Of a stretch of 64,000 nucleotides of DNA, positions 46,241 through 64,000 are shown piece after piece. Made by a program: the position numbers and the translations under genes. The notes below the pieces were generated by a model. The model made no database searches, was not told the origin of the DNA, and worked only from the letters and a program-made list of their open reading frames with translations. Origin of the DNA: Amblyomma americanum (Eukaryota; Arthropoda; Arachnida; Ixodida; Ixodidae); assembly GCF_052857255.1 (NCBI RefSeq), contig NC_135498.1, forward strand, positions 89,756,257-89,820,256, given 5' to 3'. Position 1 is the first letter of the stretch. Every line of letters starts with the position of its first letter.

Positions 46241-49200
46241 GAATGAAAAAAATGTTTCACCATGACGTTTAGGAAGTGCCGATTTAGTTTGTAGTGGTTA
46301 AGGTTTGTGCTGTTTTTTTGCTCCCTTCTTCAGATATTGTATTAGATTAAGAATGTAAGACATAATAATACTGCCCTGCAATAGTTCCGCAGGTTTACCG
46401 GGTGACACTCGCGGATGGACTGAGGAGGACGCCATTATACTCTTTAATTTTTAATTTTAGTCCTGTACGACGATTTACGCATTTCGTGAGCCAACCTTTG
46501 AGAAGCTTATCGTGCTGTGAGACGGTTACTGTCAAAGCGTGCGCTAAGATCAGGACTTCGTTTCCGGCTAGCCCACCTCTTAGCTATGTACTACGCAACT
46601 AGATTCAGATCTTACGTACTGCGAAATTCCAACAAAGGAGCTAATACTGGTGTCGACAGCGGTGTAGTGATCGCCCCAGGGTTGCTTTACGAGCAAGAGT
46701 GGCCGTTCTTGCGTGCGTTAGTGGTAGCTGGTTTATTGTTCTAACTCCTGACATTAATATTGTTTCGACAAAATAGCCAATAGTTACTGCATTGAATTTT
46801 CAGAAAACTTTTTAAGCCGCAGTACTCAGGCAGCCGTTGTCTGGTTGAGCGGTGTCGGTGTTCGCCTCCTAACCAGGAGAGAGAACGGGAAGCAAAGATG
46901 AAAGTACAACCAGATCGATGAGATCGAGCGAGGAGCGGAGCGGGGAATGAAAGAGGGTTCAGCGAAGAGAACGCGAAGAGGAGAGCGAAGAAGGCGGGTA
47001 GGGCGGATGCAGTACAAGGAAGCTGGAGGAGGAGGGCACTGCGTGAGCACGGACTAGGTGAGACCGTCAGATTGACGTCGGGCTCTCTGTGTGCCTGCTG
47101 CAGCCTAAAGCGTTGCCCGAGCAAGGGCTCAGCTCCGGCGGCGTCAAGATCCCTACCCTTGTGCGCTCGACAGAAGCCGAGGCCAACAACCGCCGCCGCT
47201 CCGCGCTTCGTGTTCAGTCTCCTATCACCTATGGTTCAAAATACCTCAGCTGCTGCACTAAACTGTCGCATTACCGGGTAGTGAAATGGACGGTTATTTC
47301 TACATATTTTTATTCAATCTGGATGAAAAATATAAAGCAAAGCAAAAATGTAGTCACAAACCCTAAGCATATAACGCATGAAGCCTAGGTGTAAAGAAAT
47401 TTAGCCGATACTTCTAAAGCCATGTTTTATCATGAAGGAAAGCAACCTTCCCACATTTTCCAACTATTGTGGACAATCCAGATGCTCATATAAAAACTGC
47501 TATTGTACTTAAACCACATTGGTCTCACCGCTGGTCTTATACGAAACAAAAACACATAGAGGAGTGTTGTCCATTTTTAGGTAGTCGATCTGTACTGCAA
47601 TAACACAATCTATCAAAAAAAGATCTGGCTGTTTCCACCATGTACGCACCTCAAACAACTCCAAAGTTAACTACGAAGAATGCTTGCAGAGCATTAAACA
47701 GTCGTTGTTTTTGTCCATGATACAAACTACCTAGGTGCAGTACATGCGAGACGCATTGTATGAGAGCAAGCTTAACACTTCGCTATTTTCGCATATTGAG
47801 AGGAAAAAGTCTTTTGGCAGCGAACATAGTCTACGGAAGTTCGTACCATTTTAAATCAGAATGACAGCCTAGGCTACCCCGCACAAGTTCTCATGGAAGA
47901 TGCTGTAACCAAAATGGCAGCTGTAAGACGATGTCTTCGGTCTTCGTTCATGGGGAATGAATAACTATACCTGTCATAGTGAAGAAAAGCGAGTTGAAAT
48001 GAAACCTCCGTAACTGCAACCTGAGCTCTCTGTTAAAAGACCACGGGAGATAACAGATGACGCTCCACTGTCACTGCGAAAGCGCACTAAGAATTTCACG
48101 GTTCTTTGGGTTCGTATCCTTCATTGAGAACAAAGATTGGTTCGACTTACTTTTCAACAGTTCTGTGATTTGACAAACTGCATTTTTTCTATCATAGTCG
48201 AATTACGAAAAGAACCACAGAGAGCGTCCATTTTCCGTTGTCTGGTTGGAAAGCCATAGGAGGTTTCAGATGGCATGCTAAAATCAAATGGCAGTAACCT
48301 GCCAGCAGTGCTGGCGGCAGTGATGCACACAGCAAGCGAGACGTCACTAGGGTAGCTGATATGTCCCTTAGGATGCCGCCACCTGCTGATCACATTACAC
48401 TTGTTCTAAATAAATTCCTTGTCATCGTCTTTGTCTTCATGCGTTCTGGAATTATCTTTAAGGAGCAAATACGATTAGGGAAAAATGCGCCCGCGATAAG
48501 GTGTTTTAACTGCATTAAAGCATGAGCAATAACTGAAAACACTGTTGTCCTTACATGATTGCCATGGTCGCCTACTTGTATATTGGTCGCAGGGGAGTCC
48601 ATGTTACTTTCTTTACCAATAAGTGAGGTAAAGATTTAGGTAAAATTCTCTGCAGTGTGATCGAACGCATTCTTTCGACTTTATGTTACGGGTTCCGAAG
48701 CTGATAAGATTTGGTGAACGATATCTTTAAATGGGGTCAATACAGTTTTACGTCCAGGCATGAAATCTGGCCCCAGCAAGGAATCCTCTTGCAGGGAGTT
48801 CACGTGGCAAGGTAAGTCACCACTGTCGTTGTTTGTTGCTCACTGAGTCGGTGAATTTTGTCATCGTGTTATCGTGCTGGCAGAAGAAAAGAAAATAGGG
48901 CAAGTTTTTCTAGGAAGGACCAGCCATTGTATTCTGTAGCACAATCTCAGTGATCTGTTCAAAGCGTCGTCAGCCAATGGAGCAAGAAGCCCCTCTGAGG
49001 CTTTGTGCTGAATGAATTGAGTCGCGATGAGACTTCCCGACGAGATGACCGGAACATTCGCTTAGTCGTGCGCGGCAATGGCGTCGTGGAACTACACTTC
49101 GCGGTAGATAGGTGCGCCGTGGGACTGCTTCTGAATGGCCAGTTAAGTTCATAACGCAACTGGAATAGAATACAATACAACCATATACATCAATATAAGG

Positions 49201-49719
49201 GATAATGCTGTTGTAATCTTGCTGACTGTGTAAGCATTTGAGCTTAACCAGACGATGATTGAGCATTCTAATAAATCATTATTTTTCCTCTTTGTGTGAG
49301 GCCCACTGGAGGATCCATAGCAGCTGTCATTTAAACCTCAGAATTCCTATGACGGCAAACGAGATCGATAAACCTGGCTGGATCCCCCAGACATAAACAC
49401 AAGTACATCTGCATGAAAAGATTATCAGTATTACGGAGACGAACCACTTTTTTTTAGGGTGCCTATAAACCCAGAACTTTGGACAATTTTCATCGTAGGT
49501 TACGAAGGTTCGAATGCGAACTCTTGGTGCAGTTGCTCCAGGGAAGGATTTTGTTCGCCTGGCGAGAAGGGATATATAATTTAATAGAGTAAATTGATGG
49601 GCTAGTTGGTTCGTAATGCGCAATAGCGGAAGCAGCGAAACACACGCAGTACAAGAACAAGTAGGCACATACACAACACCGCTGGGCTTAAAACTCCAGC
49701 TTGGAGCTTTAAGTACAGC
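46241..49719. other. intergenic, nothing recognised; purine-rich segment at 46870-47050
   Basis: 46870-47050 is strongly purine-rich on the plus strand (GAGAGAACGGGAAGC, GAGCGAGGAGCGGAGCGGGG) and is followed by a GC-rich 47050-47280. This could be promoter or leader sequence, but no gene start is supported. 47290-49700 is AT-rich with short frames only. Confidence 0.4.
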
Positions 49720-50985
49720 AGGCGCCATTTTTTGCAAGGGCTGCAGATTTTTGGTATCGAGAAATAATTGAAGCAGCCTCGAAAGGCAGCTCACATTTTA
49801 CTTCAGAAGCTAAATATACTGCATTTCAGCTCTGCACTTGCTGATGATAATCATTGCTTAACCTTCAAAGTTATCGCTACAAAACACCGAGAGGAAACCA
49901 TCAAGTATTCTTATCCTTGGTGGCTTCCAATCTTACGTACTGTATTGGTTTAGCTGAGATGAATTTCACCTTAGCGTAAAACACTTTTCTTCCCTCCGAT
50001 GAACGCAGTTAGAAACGTGTTCATCGGAGGAGGACATGAAAGAAACTGTGCCCAAGGCTCATACCAAGGCTATGCCGGAGCCGAGTGAAGCCAAGCACTA
50101 GATGAAGAATACGAATGATAAAGGAAATAAGTGGAGGTAATGCATGCGTGTCATGGGTGTAGGATATGTTCGGTGTCTGTCCTGATCTCCGGGGAGCTGA
50201 GAAAAATGTATTGCAGCATCCGGAGGCACGCTGCAATAAAAAACTTGTCACCTGTCGGAGCAACATTGCGTAGGACATCACCGTACCTTGTCAGTGAGAT
50301 ATATAAAATTCAAAAAAATTTGTCAGTGTGAATAAATTGACATGTATACTAACGAGCGCTTCCACAATTACACACGACCCGTTCAAGCGAAGTGAGATGG
50401 CCACTCGGCAGGTGATTGCAAGATAGGCGACTTCCTCAAAACCTCAGATGTGCAGCACCATGTAGTAATACAAGAAAGAGTAAAGCCGTGAGTTCTTTGG
50501 AGCCTTAACCATAACTAAATGGGACACACAATGGTTAGGCTTCAGGTTGATTTGGCTTTCGGATAACAAAATGGCGCATCTGTTTTCCTGCCTTGGCTGC
50601 GTTATTCTTAAGAGAATTTGCTGAGTGCGTTTTAAGAAATTTTTTCTACATCCTGTGGCACATGTATTATCGCTTGTTTTTTCGATCTTTCGACAATTCC
50701 ACTTTTTTATGACATTTTGCACACATGCACTTGAGCCTTGGTGATTCAATGTTTATGTTCCTCGTTTAATATGCTTATTATTATCCCGTAGAAAACGCTT
50801 TGGCACCTTCTTCAGATGTGATAAAAAGTTTCTTTTGCCAGCGTTTGTGGTAACGAAAACAAATCCTTTTAAATCAGGTGACCCACATCAAACCCCGCAA
50901 AGATAATTTCCAGCCGAAGTCTAACAGTTCTTTCTTTTGTGAACATTCTCTATGCTACGGATCTGTGTGCTCTCCGAAAAAGGCA
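49720..50985. repeat. 1.3 kb duplicated sequence, copy 2
   Basis: Collinear with 36409-37690 in the same orientation, with moderate divergence and small indels. It starts GGCGCCATTTTTTGCAAGGG versus GGCGCCATCCTTTGCAACGG in copy 1 and ends near GGATCTGTGTGCTCTCCGAA. It lies about 1 kb upstream of the host gene at 52002. Confidence 0.8.
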
Positions 50986-51936
50986 GTAGCCTCATACACG
51001 TCTCAGATAGTGATGAATGTTTGCGGTCGTACAAAAAATTGTATAGAAATAAAAAATTGCCTCTTAGGCAGGCGCGAGAAAAAAGTTAAGTATTTCACCG
51101 CTGAAAAAAGGAACATGATCTACATGAAGCAGCCAACTCCAAGACTGCTCGCAATGCCCATATTGGCACATACTTGTGCAGACTTTCATTACGTGGGAGG
51201 ACCGGGGTGGCCCTTAAGGCTGCAGTGCTGACGCATTTTTGAAACCTTTATAAGAGGCACGTGCGCGTGATATTGTATGCGAAGCCTAACGAAGGTCTAC
51301 TAGTATTTCACCTGCATTTGCTTGTTTAAAGGAGTCTGTGCATGATGTGAGTGCTGTCTCTTGCTGTTATAGTTAAAAGATGAAGGTATACAAAGCACAA
51401 ATGGTTCGTTATAGTGACCGTTGTTGCTGCTGGGGTCAATACTGCATCTTAACCTGCTGGCAGTGGCGTCGAGATCTTTTCTCGGAAAAAGCAACACGCT
51501 GGAGATGTAGAATTCTGCAGGTGCGAGCAACCAAGCAACTGCTATGGTGCTATTGCGATTGTTGCGGCTTCCGAAAGCAATTCTATTGTTCTTGTCATCC
51601 ACATGCTATGACCGATCTTACGTGCAGGCTGCTGTGCCACGCCGGCAAGCATTTACGTGCAGCTGTTGGAAACTCGCCTCTTTCATAAACTCACCTCTTT
51701 TATATCTTTCCACAGTCTTTATCTGCACAAAGGGTTTTGGCTCTTTGTGTTCCGCACACTTCGTAACGGATCCGAAATAGCGCCCACATTGTAGGTTTCT
51801 ATTTGAGACATCACCTTTCACGAGGTGAGTTTTTCGTGTTTTAGCTGCGCTTTCTCGCAATCGACTGGAGCATCGATTCAGAAACAATGCTAGGAAATTT
51901 TAGGCATGTTGTTTTTATTTAACTGTTGCTATGGCG
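50986..51936. other. upstream region of the host gene
   Basis: No open frame with support. It holds the 5' flank of the TATA box at 51937-51952. Confidence 0.4.
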
Positions 51937-51952
51937 TATATGTATATTTAAG
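51937..51952 (+). promoter_or_regulatory. TATA-box region of the secreted-peptide gene
   Basis: GTATATGTATATTTAAG lies 50-65 bases before the ATG at 52002. A start of transcription 25-30 bases downstream would give a leader of roughly 25 bases. Confidence 0.5.
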
Positions 51953-52001
51953 GGACACACTTTCCGACGAGCATAGTGCGCCGGTACGAGTACTAGGCAG
52001 C

Positions 52002-59357
<7,356 letters not shown>

Positions 59358-59461
59358 GCCAGAGGTTTCTTTTTCAGTGCGCAATTTTCTGCTGACTTTA
59401 GCTGTTTGCGCTAAAAGATATCCATCGAGGCTTCTCTTACTTCGGTTGGCATTAAGTCTAC

Positions 59462-59477
59462 AATAAATGAAAATAAA
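59462..59477 (+). promoter_or_regulatory. tandem poly(A) signals of the secreted-peptide gene
   Basis: Two AATAAA hexamers, at 59462-59467 and 59472-59477, lie about 105 bases after the stop. The 3' UTR would be about 130 bases. Confidence 0.6.
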
Positions 59478-59934
59478 ATTGAGCTCCGGAAGAAATTGTC
59501 CTGTTTCCTTACTGTATGGCTTCAAGCGGATTCATATAGGTATCGCGTTTACGTGCGGGTCTAAGAAATGGCAGGCATAAAAAAATTTGGAAAGCCTCAA
59601 AATGAGCACAGACAGAAGAAATAAAACTGGTGTGCATGGCATGTAATGTTAGCTAACATGAAACAAAAATTCTTGGCATACAGCCACTTAATACGCAGTA
59701 ATTACTGAAGTGTTTCAATACTGATTAGAATTGATAAAACTGCTTACATGAAACCAACTGCTGCTTGCAGTTTTTCTCCTAAGTGGTTGTGTAAACAGCG
59801 CTGACAAAAATTTCTTAAGAAGACGAAGTTTCTGCAGAAGTTTTTTGGGGGCCACCAATAGGGAAGATAAGGAAGAAGAAGAATAAGAAAAAGAAGAAGG
59901 CTTTGACTTGATACGTTTGAGGGAAGTTTGAGGG
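59478..59934. other. intergenic, purine-rich near the end
   Basis: 59850-59900 is an AAG/GAA-rich tract, followed by a duplicated GTTTGAGGGAA at 59917-59941 just before the LINE. Confidence 0.5.
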
Positions 59935-60124
59935 AAGTTTGAGAGGTGTTGGACGGTGCTGACGTGTTCTTGCTGGTGCTTGGCTTCGAGCTCAACTGTG
60001 GTGTCCTGGTGGTGCCTACGTGGTCATCTCTGGTGAGGCCGTTCTGTGTGGGGGATTTGGCCAGGTCTCAGGTTAGGTCTGTAGGCGAGGTTAATGGGCA
60101 TTTGAGGGTGCGTTTGGCTCAGGT

Positions 60125-61418
60125 ATGTCGCTGACCTCCCCGGGTGGAGGGTCGGCAACCTGGTTTGCCAGCTTGCCCACCCAAAGCTTGTCGCTAGAAA
60201 ATTTTCGTGAAAATGGAATTGACATCATCCCTGTGGCTCTCGTGCCGATCGGTGAGGGAACGATCAAGATGAAAAGCCCCAAGGTCATTCAGCAGGAGCT
60301 AAGATCTCTCACTACCCACTACCTCCAGATCTCTGAGGTGCGACCGTTCGGCCGGAGAGGCATTGTTTGCAGGTCCGCTGACATTGATTGTGTCACAGAC
60401 CTGCTCCAGTGCAAAATCTTTCAGTCATTAGCGGTTAAAGCCTTTATCCCGGAACAGCTCGCATGTTCCAAAGGTATTGTTCGTGGCGTGGACCCAGCAT
60501 CTTCCCCGCAGGATATACTGAAGGAGTTTCAGGATGCAGGTGTGGGGGTTCTTTCTGTCTACCGGTGCAGTAGAGAATTCAATGGTGTGCGTGTTGCGAC
60601 AGAGTCAGTTATCACTACGTTTGCTGGTTCCTCCTGTCCTTCTGAACTCAAGGTTTGGCCGATAGTGTATCGTGTGGACCCTCTGCAGCTCCGTCCTCTT
60701 CAGTGCAACAACACACACACACAGTGGTAAAGCGTGTAAGTCGGCGACCCGCTGCCGGGTTTGTGGAGAAGGGCATTCAGATGACAGCTGCGCCTCTGAT
60801 CAGCCCCAGTGTTGCCTATGCAAGGGCAACCACTCAGCTGATGATGTCAACTGCTCGAAACAAGCCGACGAACAAAGCCTGCTCGATATCATTCAAGCGA
60901 AACGATGTTCGAGAGCAGATTCTTATGCACTTCTGGATCGGAGGGATAATACATATGTCAGCCGTGCGCGAAGCTCTGTTGCTGATATACCGTCAAGTTT
61001 GACTACTTCAATAGTGTCCTCAGTAGAACAGGCTCTTTCTGTGGTGGTCGAGCGAATGCTGGGCAGTTTCATCGAGGCTCTATCTCAACTTATTGCTGGC
61101 CAATCTCTGCCTACTGAATCACATGTTTCGGTGGCTACGCCGGCATCACTCCCAAGTGCTGCTAGTAAGAGTCATTCCATGTCGCCTCCTACCGTGCCCC
61201 AAGTACCGCCTGCCAACAGCGCTCCTGACAGTGTCGCTCCCGTAGATACTTGTAGCATGGACGTTGAAATGCTCACCACTTCCCAGAAGCGTCGAGCTTC
61301 TTCCTCACCCTCGAAGTCAGCTGTTCCGCAAGTCAAAGCAAAGAAAGGACCTCCCAAATTAATTCCCCAGACTGATGTGCTAAAGGAGGCTGTTGATGCC
61401 TCTTTAACCAGTCGATAA
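60125..61418 (+). pseudogene. LINE ORF1 (gag-like, zinc knuckles), frameshifted
   Basis: The frame 60125-60730 gives about 200 residues of a gag-like RNA-binding region (LENFRENGIDIIPVALVPIG, VRGVDPASSPQDILKEFQDA). It then shifts at an (AC)n run (60706-60723) and stops at 60728. In another frame the protein resumes to 61418: GKACKSATRCRVCGEGHSDD with Cys/His (C-X2-C-X3-H-X4-C), then CCLCKGNHSADDVNC (C-X2-C-X3-H-X6-C). A Ser/Pro-rich tail follows, with a basic KRRASSSPSKSAVPQVKAKK segment. The first knuckle has been destroyed by the repeat. In the family this protein coats the RNA for import and integration. Confidence 0.85.
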
Positions 61419-61420
61419 TC

Positions 61421-64000
61421 ATGGCGGGTCTAAAAGTTATGCAGTGGAATTGTCGCTCCGTACTTTCTTGTTTACCGGATCTTGAATTACTTCTTCATAA
61501 ACATAATCCAGATATTGTGATTTTACAAGAAACGTGGCTCTCTCCACTTATATCATTCACATTTAAAAATTTCGTGTTTTCTGGGTAGATCGCGTTAATG
61601 GCAGGGGTGGTGGGTTAATAACTATGATCTCTACAAAAATATGTCACCGGGCATCAATCTCGCAGACAGTTATGCGCCCTGACTGTGAGTTGTTGGCGGT
61701 TGAAATCTCCCTTCCACAGTGCGCCAAAGTCACTATTGCTAACGTCTACTTCCCAATCGGTGTTTTATAGGACAGACTGTTTGGATACCTTACTGAGCGG
61801 CGCAAACAACACAGTCATTGCAGGAGATTTTAATTCGCACCACAGTGTATGGGATAGTCGCTCTGACTCCTGCGGCCAGCTTCTGTGGTCCTGGATGTCA
61901 AAGAATGCAGTGCGCTGCTGTAATTCCGGAGCAGTAACCTTTATGCGAGGAGGATCCCGTTCAATCATAGATTTAACATTAGCATCTCGTGGGGTTGGCG
62001 TATCTGCATGGTCAACTGAAGACTCAGGTACATCTAGTGACAACTTTCCAATAACCTTTTCTATTATATCCTCGCCTATCAGAAAAGGTGGTGCAACCAT
62101 GAAATTTGTAAACCACATTATGTACAAAAAATTGATATCTGCCTCACTCCCCTCCATAGTTAGCTCAGGTCGAGCACAAAGAGCTCAGCGGACAATTACC
62201 TTTCTGCAAGATGCTGCTGAGAGCTCTGTATTCTCGGTGTGCACTACTGCTCCTGCCAGACAGCCGTCTCCTTGGTGGACGGAGGAGTGTGAGAAAGCTT
62301 ATCGTCGTAGAAAAGCAGCCTGGAAAAGCCTTTCCTATAATCAGAGCCCAGCTAATTGGATAAATTATAAGTTCTTCTCTGCATGTTTCAAATGAACTGT
62401 TGAAAAGGCAAAGGAGGATTATAATCAAAATTTAAACACGTATCTCTCAAAACCCCAGAATAAGAAGGCTCTCAATAGATTCATGGCGCAGAATAAAAGC
62501 TCTCCGGCCTCCAATCGCATAAGGTCAATGGTAATGTCTCCGCAGAAGGCTAAGCAAAACCTTGAACGCATCGCGCAGGGGCTGGCCTTACGTTTCCAGG
62601 TACAGAAAGCAGAACCTTTGCACACTCTCACCCCCAGCTCGGACTATCCTGAGGTCGACGTGTCGGAGCTCCTGCAAATTGTTTCCTCGATGCACTCTGC
62701 TGCTCCGGGATCTGACGGGATTACTGTGGGCATGTTAAAGATTTTAGCGCACGACTTTCCATCTCACCTTCTAGATATTGTAAATGCGTCATTGGAAACC
62801 TCTTGGATTCCTCACAGTTAGAAAATTGCGAAAATAATTTTACTTTTAAAAAATGCAGACAATGGATTTCAATTAGACAACATTCGGCCGATTGCTTTAA
62901 CCTCAAATTTAGTAACGCTAATAGAAAGAGTAGTACACAGTCGCCTCACAAAGCATGTTCATCATATTAACGGCCTCAGCCCCGCACAGATTGGCTTTCG
63001 TCGCGGTTGTTCAATATGGTCCGCGCATGTGGATCTCGAGAGCCGAATACGACTCTCAATGCGCCAGAGAGAAGTTTCGGCCTTGGTGACGCTTGACGTT
63101 GCGAAGGCCTATGACAGCGTGGAGCACACAGTCCTCATTAAGAAGCTTGCTCAACTACAACCACCGCATTACCTCTTCGCCTGGATTTGTGAATTTCTAA
63201 AAAATAGATTTTTCTTCTGTACAGACGGATCTTTTTGTTCTAATACCTATGGTCAATCAAGAGGTGTGCCGCAAGGCTCTGTTCTTTCTCCGCTGCTTTT
63301 CAACATATTAGTTCGGGACATCCCCATTCATCCCAACGTTACAGTTTATGTATACGCAGATGATATAGCTTTTTTCGCATCAGCAAAGGATATTCATGTG
63401 CTCTACGGGTATTTGCAGGCATATCTGAATGCTCTTGAAGTCTGGTTGGACCAAATCAATTTATCACTTAATGGCAGCAAATGTGGCGTGCTGGTATTTC
63501 CACCCGACGCTCCTATGTACATCTCGCTAGCCTACCGCTCCACTCCTAGGTGTTACTTATGACCAAAATTTGGACTGGCGACACCATATTAAGAATAATG
63601 TTATTAAAGGGGAACGTGCACTGGGCCGTTTGACCCGAGTTGGCAATAAAAAGTTTGGCATGCGTCGTGACACGCTACTGTTGCTCTATAAGGCTTATAT
63701 GAGACCGATTCTGGAATTTGGTTGCCCCTTGTTTTCTGGTAGCGCGAACTACAAGCTGCAGCCATTAGCCTTACTGGAAAGGCGTGCCCTACGGCTATGC
63801 CTCGGGCTCCCAACATCAGCTTCCAATGCTGTCCTCTATCTGGAAGCCCGTATCCCCAACCTCTATTCCCGCTTCCAACTTCTAACAGTGCGTACTTTCC
63901 TCAAGTCTTTTGACCCGGCCCCAGGCGTTAGTATTCCAATTTTTGTATCCCAACCACACCTTTTTTTGACTAATCACTGGCAACGTTATCAGCTTCTGCA
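61421..64000 (+). pseudogene. LINE ORF2 (endonuclease and reverse transcriptase), broken, partial
   Basis: ATG at 61421, two bases after the ORF1 stop. Endonuclease: MQWNCRSVLS, PDIVILQETWLS, VDRVNGRGGGLIT, NTVIAGDFNSHHSVWDS, IIDLTLAS and SSDNFPITF. RT: APGSDGITVGMLKIL, IRPIALTSNLVTLIERVVHS, QIGFRRGCS, LVTLDVAKAYDSVEHTVL, GVPQGSVLSPLLF and VYVYADDIAFFAS, so the catalytic YADD is intact. The frame shifts near 61570, 61760 and 63530, and has single stops at 62394 (TGA) and 62819 (TAG). The last segment from 63546 (LGVTYDQNLDWRHHI..) is open to the window end. It cannot encode a full enzyme. Confidence 0.88.

Larger units (their letters stand above)
59935..64000 (+). mobile_element. nearly complete I/Jockey-type LINE, runs off the window
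   Basis: A GT-rich 5' UTR (about 59935-60124) is followed by ORF1 and ORF2, the latter still open at base 64000. ORF1 has a gag-like region and CCHC knuckles. ORF2 has endonuclease and reverse transcriptase. RNase H and the 3' end, if present, lie beyond the window. It is the least truncated LINE seen here. Confidence 0.88.

Overview
The window is animal nuclear DNA, and the repeats point to a hard tick, probably a metastriate species. This is an inference: tRNA-headed SINEs resembling the tick family Ruka recur more than fifteen times, alongside I/Jockey/CR1-type LINEs, Penelope-like elements and Ty3/gypsy fragments. Coding is exon-sized, splice sites and AATAAA signals are eukaryotic, and there are no operons, Shine-Dalgarno sites or CRISPR arrays.

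Layout. 1-84 may be the tail of a host exon. 1839-3022 is a Penelope-like element with inverted terminal repeats. 3272-4690 holds two LINE 3' ends. 6505-7480 holds SINE remains. 9643-11002 (minus) is a broken THAP/DDE transposase gene. 13075-14590 (minus) is a LINE with ORF1 and endonuclease. 14830-15480 is GC-rich. 16469-18345 is a head-to-head Penelope pair. 18605-19440 has tandem repeats and nested SINEs. 20996-21067 (minus) is a good tRNA-Ala(UGC) gene. 21327-28268 is a mosaic of SINEs, LINE pieces, a small ORF in inverted ends and an unclassified repeat. 28735-33099 is a gypsy fragment next to a LINE. 33100-35640 is a deeply nested block. 36409-37690 and 49720-50985 are two copies of one 1.3 kb sequence. 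39492-44250 holds long TA/CA arrays, a foldback, a gypsy pol with its LTR and tRNA-like repeat units.

The one convincing host protein gene found is on the plus strand at 52002-59357. Three exons in matching phase encode an 85-residue secreted peptide with four cysteines in its mature part. A TATA box lies upstream and tandem AATAAA signals downstream, and SINEs and microsatellites sit in its introns. From about 59935 to the window end runs a nearly complete LINE with ORF1 (zinc knuckles) and ORF2 (endonuclease and reverse transcriptase), broken by several frameshifts and stops.

Most transposon genes here are dead. Insertion order can be read from target-site duplications, which shows SINEs as the youngest layer in several places. 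Boundaries given as approximate were placed by eye from alignments within the window.
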